A stretch of 33,786 nt of DNA from a virus. The notes below the pieces were generated by a model that was not told where the DNA came from, did no database searches, and saw only the letters and a list, made by a program, of their open reading frames with translations. The stretch is from positions 1 to 33,786 of the IMG/VR virus record IMGVR_UViG_3300044632_000621; one strand, written 5' to 3'. A program made the position numbers and the translations under genes. The stretch's first letter is position 1. Each line of letters opens with the position of its first letter. This document shows, in pieces, positions 29,004-33,786 of the stretch.

Positions 29004-30603
29004 GTGGTCGGCTCGCGCCTTCAACCTCCTGCCTAGATACGATGCGATGGCGACCGCAGGCTCGACCGTGTGGTGCGCTGACTCTGCGCGGCACGCCATC
29101 GAGTTCATCGAGCGCCTGTGCCGATACACCGAAGGCGCATGGGCAGGCAAGCCGTTCGTGTTGCTGCCTTGGCAGCGCGCACTCGTAGGCAACCTGTACG
29201 GGTGGAAGCGTCCCGATGGGACGAGGCGGTACAGGCAGGCGCACATCCTCATCCCGCGCAAGGCAGGCAAGACCGAACTCGCGGCTGCGCTCGCGCTGTA
29301 TCACTTGCTCGCCGACGATGAGCCCACGCCCGAAGTCGTGGGCATCGCCCGCGACCGCTCGCAAGCGAAACTGTGTCTCACTCGCGCATCGCGCATGGCA
29401 CTTGCAGAGCCACTCATCGCGCAGCGCACCGAGCAGTATCAAGGCAGACTGGTCGCCCCGCAGTCCTACGGCGTGTACAAGGTCCTGTCTGCCGATGCGC
29501 CTTCAGCCCACGGCCTTCATGTGAGTGCGGCAATCGCGGACGAGGTTCACGCGATGGAGAACCGTCGCGAACTGTGGGAGGCAGTGATGACCGCGATGGG
29601 CGCGCGTCAGCAGCCGCTCATGGTGTCGATCACGACTGCGGGCGTGCTTCGCGAGTCGCTGGAGCATGACCTGTTCACCTATGGGCAGCGAGTGTGCGAG
29701 CAGACGATCTCGAATCCATCCTTCCTCCCATGCCTTCACTACGCCGATGCAGAGGCACCGTGGGACAAGGAAGAGACATGGCGACAGGCGAACCCGTCGC
29801 TGGGCTACACCACGAAGGTCGAGTGGTACGAGCAGGAGGCGAAGCGCGCGCACGATCAACCGTCCTACGAGTCGCCATTCCGTACCTACTACCTCTGTCA
29901 GCACATCACGGCTGCGGAGCGTTGGATCAGGATGAGCGAATGGGAAGGCTGCATGGAGGAGATCGACCTCGACAGGCTGCGAGGTCTGCCGTGCTACATG
30001 GGCATCGACCTCGCGCAGACAACCGACCTCTCATGCGTGTCGGTCGTGTGGGTCGATGGAGACAGGCTCATCGTTCGCTGCTGGTCGTTCGCGCCTGAAG
30101 TGGGCGCGCAGATTCGCGCGAGGCGCGATGGCGTGCCTTACCTCGAATGGTCGCGCAGAGGTTGGCTGACCATCACTGGCGGAGATACGACCGACTACTC
30201 GTACATCCTCAAGCAGATCGATGAGCTCGCGCAGAGGTTCCGTCCGCGCATCATCGGGTATGACCCATACAACGCGCAGAACCTCGCGCATGAACTTGAG
30301 TCGAAGGGTCTGAATGTCGTGCGTGTCCCGCAGTCGTTCCTCAACCTCTCAACGCCTACGAGGATGTGGGAGCGTGCGATCAGTGGGAAGAAGTTGAGTC
30401 ACGACGGCAACCCCGTGCTATCGTGGGCGATGTCCAACACGGTCATCGAGCGCGATGCAAGCGAGAACCCTCGCCCGTCAAAGCGCAGATCGGTTGAACG
30501 CATCGACCCCGTGGTGGCTTCGATCATCGCGGTCGCTGCAAGCCTTCACGATGAAAGGCAGGCCGCGAGCGTGTACGAGGAGCGTGGACTGATATGGCTC
30601 TGA
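28951..30603 (+). CDS. terminase large subunit
   Basis: 550 residues from ATG 28951. Walker A PRKAGKT at residues 102-108, Walker B AAIADEVHA near 193-201, a coupling SITTAG region (about 226-231), then the nuclease domain with GIDLAQTTDLSC (Asp353) and IGYDPYNAQN. This is the ATP-driven motor that packages DNA and cuts it. The HK97-like relatives often make cohesive ends, but cos or pac use cannot be told here. Overlaps the portal by 10 bases. Confidence 0.93.
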   Translation: MPKPKRKPSSRASTKRDEWSARAFNLLPRYDAMATAGSTVWCADSARHAIEFIERLCRYTEGAWAGKPFVLLPWQRALVGNLYGWKRPDGTRRYRQAHILIPRKAGKTELAAALALYHLLADDEPTPEVVGIARDRSQAKLCLTRASRMALAEPLIAQRTEQYQGRLVAPQSYGVYKVLSADAPSAHGLHVSAAIADEVHAMENRRELWEAVMTAMGARQQPLMVSITTAGVLRESLEHDLFTYGQRVCEQTISNPSFLPCLHYADAEAPWDKEETWRQANPSLGYTTKVEWYEQEAKRAHDQPSYESPFRTYYLCQHITAAERWIRMSEWEGCMEEIDLDRLRGLPCYMGIDLAQTTDLSCVSVVWVDGDRLIVRCWSFAPEVGAQIRARRDGVPYLEWSRRGWLTITGGDTTDYSYILKQIDELAQRFRPRIIGYDPYNAQNLAHELESKGLNVVRVPQSFLNLSTPTRMWERAISGKKLSHDGNPVLSWAMSNTVIERDASENPRPSKRRSVERIDPVVASIIAVAASLHDERQAASVYEERGLIWL

Positions 30604-32219
30604 CTGACCTCATCCTCCGTGCGTTCAAGTCGACGCAGCCCGCTGGTCAGCCGCCCTCGAGCGGTGTGCAGGTCTACACGGGCACGGTGTCGGACACGGG
30701 TCAGCACATCACGCCTCTCGCTGCGCTGTCGTGCATCACGGTCAATGCGTGCGTGCAGGCAATCGCGACCGAACTCGCGAAGTTGCCTTGGAGTGTGTTC
30801 GCAGAGAACGACAGCGGTCGAACTCTGCTGAAGGCGCATCCCGTGCATCGAGTGCTTCGCCATGAGGCGAACCCAGAGATGTCCGCGCTGACATGGCGCG
30901 AGTTGATGCTGACCAGCGCGTGCCTCACGGGCAACGGCTTCTCCTACATCGAGCGCGGGTCTGACGGTCGACCCACGGGGCTGTACTTCCTGCGTCCCGA
31001 CTGCATGAATGTCACCAAACTCCCGACAGGCGAGGTGGTGTACATCTACAGCGGAGGAACCGACGAGCGTGGGCGGGCTGTGTTCTCGTCCTTCGACATC
31101 TTCCACCTGATGTGGTTGTCTCCCGATGGGCTGCTTGGGTACTCGCCCATCTCGATGGCGCGGCAGGCAATCGGTCTTTCCCTCGCAGCCGAAGCCTTCG
31201 GTGCCTCGTACTGGCGCAACGCATCGCGACCTAGCGGCATCCTCTCGACGGAGAACCAACTCTCGCCCGAAGCAATCCAGCGAATGCGCGAGTCATGGGA
31301 GGCAAGGATGCGAGGCGTGCAGAGCGCGGGCGCCATTGCCGTGCTTGAGAACGGGCTGAAGTACCAGCAGATCAGTCTGTCGCCGCAGGACTCGCAATGG
31401 CTTGAGGGGCGTGCCTTTCAGCGCGAGGAGATCTGCGCGATGTATCGAGTGCCGCCGAGCGTGATCGGCGTAGGAGACAAGCAGTCGTATGCAAGCGCGG
31501 AGCAGGCAAACCGCGAGTGGGTCACGAACTGCCTCTCCTCATGGGCTGCACGACTTGAGTCTGAAGCGCAGCGCAAACTCATCAGGCGCGACGAGCAAGT
31601 CATCACGGAGATCAGTTTCGACACGATGCTCCGTGCTGACCTGATGACCCGCTACCGCGCCTACTCGATTGCAAGGCAGTTCGGTTTCATGTCGGTCAAC
31701 GAGATTCGCGCGGACATGAACCGCCCGAGCCTTGGCGAAGAAGGCGACATCTACCTCCAGCCATCGAACATGGTGCCGACCAGCAACGCCTTCGGAGGCG
31801 AGAACCTCGCGCCCGATCAAGGCAGCAAGGTTCCGTTCACCGATCCCGATGCCGTGCCTGACGAGAAGCGCGAGCAGGCGGTTGAGGACATCGACCTCAA
31901 GCCGACCGATGCAATGGCGCGCAACGCGCAACGCGGTCTAGACCTTCGCAAGGAGTTCAAGCGCGGCGGCACGCCTGTCGGTGTTGCACGGGCGCGGGAC
32001 ATCGCGAACAAGGCAACGCTGTCGCCCGACACGGTCGGGCGCATGGTGTCCTACTTCGCTCGGCACGAAGTCGACAAGAAGGGCAAGGGCTTCAACAGCG
32101 GAGAGGACGGATACCCGTCCGCAGGACTCATCGCATGGCTGCTGTGGGGAGGCGACAGCGGCAAGTCATGGGCGAATGCGAAGTGGGAGCAGATCAAGCG
32201 CGCCCGTGGTGAGGGATGA
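30594..32219 (+). CDS. portal protein with extra C-terminal domain
   Basis: 541 residues from ATG 30594. The first 430 residues match HK97-family portals in order: ITVNACVQAIATELAKLPW, a LTWRELMLTSACLTGNGFSY segment, and MYRVPPSVIGVGDKQSYASA. The portal is the ring through which DNA enters the head. Residues about 440-541 form a separate region, with RGGTPVGVARARDIANKATL then a YPSAGLIAWLLWGGDSGKSW segment. That module is commonly attached to other phage head proteins, so this is a fusion. Confidence 0.9.
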   Translation: MALTDLILRAFKSTQPAGQPPSSGVQVYTGTVSDTGQHITPLAALSCITVNACVQAIATELAKLPWSVFAENDSGRTLLKAHPVHRVLRHEANPEMSALTWRELMLTSACLTGNGFSYIERGSDGRPTGLYFLRPDCMNVTKLPTGEVVYIYSGGTDERGRAVFSSFDIFHLMWLSPDGLLGYSPISMARQAIGLSLAAEAFGASYWRNASRPSGILSTENQLSPEAIQRMRESWEARMRGVQSAGAIAVLENGLKYQQISLSPQDSQWLEGRAFQREEICAMYRVPPSVIGVGDKQSYASAEQANREWVTNCLSSWAARLESEAQRKLIRRDEQVITEISFDTMLRADLMTRYRAYSIARQFGFMSVNEIRADMNRPSLGEEGDIYLQPSNMVPTSNAFGGENLAPDQGSKVPFTDPDAVPDEKREQAVEDIDLKPTDAMARNAQRGLDLRKEFKRGGTPVGVARARDIANKATLSPDTVGRMVSYFARHEVDKKGKGFNSGEDGYPSAGLIAWLLWGGDSGKSWANAKWEQIKRARGEG

Positions 32220-32241
32220 TGCAATGCAGTTCGCCCGCCGA

Positions 32242-32247
32242 TAGAGT
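32242..32247 (+). promoter_or_regulatory. -10-like box TAGAGT before the protease gene
   Basis: TAGAGT followed by GCC, six bases before ATG 32254, lying in the 34-base gap after the portal. No Shine-Dalgarno sequence. Same 9-base word as upstream of the small terminase. Confidence 0.45.
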
Positions 32248-32253
32248 GCCTGC

Positions 32254-32814
32254 ATGATCGAGACACGCACAGCCCCACTCACGCTCTCAATCGAGACGCG
32301 CGGCGAAGGTCTACCCGATGCGCTCGTCGGATACGCTGCGACCTTCGACCAGCCGTATCCCGTCGATATCGTGCAGGAGACAATCGACCGCAGGGCGTTC
32401 ACTCGCACGCTGGTCGAGCAGCCTGATGTGTTCGCACTCATCGGTCACGACATGAGTCGAGTCATCGCACGCACGAAGAACGGGACTCTGCGCCTTTCGA
32501 CCGATGAGCGAGGGCTGCGCGTCGAGATCACTCCTGTTGACACGCAGGAGAGCCGCGATGCGTTCACTCTCGTCCGAAGCGGCACCATCGACTCGATGTC
32601 CTTCGGGTTCCGCGTTGCGGATCAGAAGTACGAGAACAGGAACGGTGAAGTGCATCGGCGCATCCTCGATGTCGATCTCTTCGAGGTGTCGCTGGTCGCC
32701 TTCCCCGCGAACCCGTCCGCAACCTTGAGTATGCGCGACCGCGAACTCGCGGCTGCAGCCCGACTCTCCTTCATCCCGCTTCTCCCGCCGCCGCCTCTCG
32801 CGGTCCTTGCATGA
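32254..32814 (+). CDS. HK97-type prohead protease
   Basis: 186 residues from ATG 32254. Typical S78-family features: ALVGYAATFDQPYPV, FALIGHDMSRVIAR with the catalytic His, then TIDSMSFGFRV with the catalytic Ser, and a DVDLFEVSLVAFPANPSA end. It trims scaffold or capsid N-termini during head maturation. Length is short but normal for this family. It sits directly before the capsid gene. Confidence 0.9.
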   Translation: MIETRTAPLTLSIETRGEGLPDALVGYAATFDQPYPVDIVQETIDRRAFTRTLVEQPDVFALIGHDMSRVIARTKNGTLRLSTDERGLRVEITPVDTQESRDAFTLVRSGTIDSMSFGFRVADQKYENRNGEVHRRILDVDLFEVSLVAFPANPSATLSMRDRELAAAARLSFIPLLPPPPLAVLA

Positions 32815-32824
32815 GGACAATCGA

Positions 32825-33763
32825 ATGCCGCTGAATACCGACTCACTCCCATCAGGAACTACAGACGGCACCACATGGACGGGCAAGGTCGCAGAGACCT
32901 TCAGCAAGGCTGTCTACGGAAAGATGCACGACCACTACCTTCTGTCGAAGGTGTCGCGCGTTCCCGCAGCAAGCGCGTTCAACTTGCGATCCATCACGAC
33001 CTACAGCCCAGCAGCCGTTGGTGCCGAAGGCGCGACGGTCGCCGAGACGGACATGAAGGTCGATCTCTCAAACAAGGACCTCTCGACCTTCCGCGCGCTG
33101 CAGAAGATCTCGCTTGAGTTGATTGGAGACAGCGACGCGCTCGAGGTCGTGGCGAAGGCGCTTGCAGACGAAGTCCTTGAGGCGATCTCCATCGCGTGCA
33201 TCGACGCTGTCGAGGCGGCGTCCTTCGACACGGCTTCGGGCACATACCGCGACAATGTTGCCACGGGCGGCATCACCAACGGCGTTCCGACACAGCAGGC
33301 GCTCCTGTCGCTTGCCTACGGGTCATCAGGTGCGCTCAACGGGCTTGCGGCGGGCAGTCGGTTCACGCAGGAGCAGCGCAAGCGGGTCATCATGCTGATG
33401 AGTGGCGACACGGTCAGCGAGTGGCTGCGCACCACAGTCACGGGAAACCTCGCCTCGCTCTTCGATAGCGATGAGGGCATGGTGTCCTTCGCAGGCATTC
33501 CCGTCTGCACCTGCAAGGGGCTGCTCGCGAATGCCGCAACGGATGTCGGGCAACTCCATGTCGTGTGCGTCGATCCCACGCAGATCATTCTCGCGGAGCA
33601 GCCGCTGGTGGTGTCCGTTGACACCGAAAGCCTCATGCAGAACAATCAGGTGCTGGTGTCAGCATCGATGCGCGCAGCCGCGTTCTTGACGAGCCGCCTG
33701 CACGCAACTGGTCTGACTCTTCGCACGATGACTGGCGGCTCCGTCAGCATCGTTGAGGATTGA
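32825..33763 (+). CDS. major capsid protein (HK97 fold)
   Basis: 312 residues from ATG 32825, with GAGGA eight bases upstream; a TTG six codons earlier is less likely. HK97-like features: the N-arm to E-loop region with SKVSRVPAASAFNLRSITTY and TVAETDMKVDLSNKDLSTFR, then the LQKISLELIGDSDALEVVA helix, a central VIMLMSGDTVSEWLRTTVTG segment, and FAGIPVCTCKGLL in the A-domain. The position after the protease is the standard order. There is no long scaffold-like N-terminal domain, so scaffolding may be separate or absent. Confidence 0.9.
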   Translation: MPLNTDSLPSGTTDGTTWTGKVAETFSKAVYGKMHDHYLLSKVSRVPAASAFNLRSITTYSPAAVGAEGATVAETDMKVDLSNKDLSTFRALQKISLELIGDSDALEVVAKALADEVLEAISIACIDAVEAASFDTASGTYRDNVATGGITNGVPTQQALLSLAYGSSGALNGLAAGSRFTQEQRKRVIMLMSGDTVSEWLRTTVTGNLASLFDSDEGMVSFAGIPVCTCKGLLANAATDVGQLHVVCVDPTQIILAEQPLVVSVDTESLMQNNQVLVSASMRAAAFLTSRLHATGLTLRTMTGGSVSIVED

Positions 33764-33786
33764 TCGGGCATCAAGTACGAACGCAA

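Noticed and set aside
1-33786. Window as a complete circular genome
   Set aside because: Joining the two ends does not give the N-terminus of the tail protein, and the head-tail connector genes expected between capsid and tail are missing.

Overview
The window is part of the genome of a tailed, double-stranded DNA phage, most likely a siphovirus. It has a long tape-measure gene preceded by a frameshifted tail chaperone, HK97-type head genes, and no sheath or contractile baseplate genes. All credible genes lie on the + strand, are GC-rich, and are mostly joined by ATGA, GTGA or TGATG stop/start overlaps. I cannot name the host. A lipobox-bearing, spanin-like protein hints at a Gram-negative host. 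Several genes have no Shine-Dalgarno sequence but carry a TAnnnT box 6-8 bases before the start codon, which suggests leaderless transcripts. No integrase, classical repressor, tRNA gene or CRISPR array was recognised. The window is cut inside a larger genome: the head-tail connector genes expected between the capsid gene at the right end and the tail-tube gene at the left end are absent.

Layout. 1-10275 holds the tail and lysis region: two tail-tube-like proteins, chaperone G and G-T (slippery site 1109-1115), the tape measure, unknown tail proteins, a fibre with an 'MPLQVRRG' start, a small lysis-like cluster, and an 836-residue glycine-rich then cysteine-rich adhesin. 10272-10682 is a small Cys-rich gene. 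10683-11344 is a gene-free, U-poor, promoter-driven stretch that is a candidate structured RNA. 11345-16362 holds small phage proteins, nearly all unknown, separated by copies of a three-hairpin intergenic element. 16536-22377 is the DNA metabolism block: HTH protein, YqaJ-type exonuclease, ERF annealing protein, ParB-like protein, SF2 helicase and TOPRIM primase, ended by a strong intrinsic terminator at 22408-22451. 22469-28399 is a tightly overlapped operon with RusA, HNH and the 7-deazaguanine genes. 28527-33763 is the packaging and head block: small and large terminase, portal, protease and major capsid.

The most striking system is the 22.5-28.4 kb operon. It encodes FolE, QueD, QueE and QueC, which take GTP to preQ0, plus a QueF homologue (preQ0 to preQ1). 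With them are two different DpdA-like (TGT-fold) transglycosylases flanking queC and a ParB-like gene. I infer that the phage replaces some of its guanines with 7-deazaguanines, possibly preQ1, to evade host restriction. A very strong shortage of GGCC in the window, judged by eye, also points to restriction pressure.

Two further signals look new. One is a repeated three-hairpin RNA element with a GGAA tetraloop and compensatory base changes, placed in front of gene after gene between 11.9 and 18.3 kb. The other is a dispersed palindrome, GTCAA-N3-TTGAC, found five times when about 0.01 would be expected.
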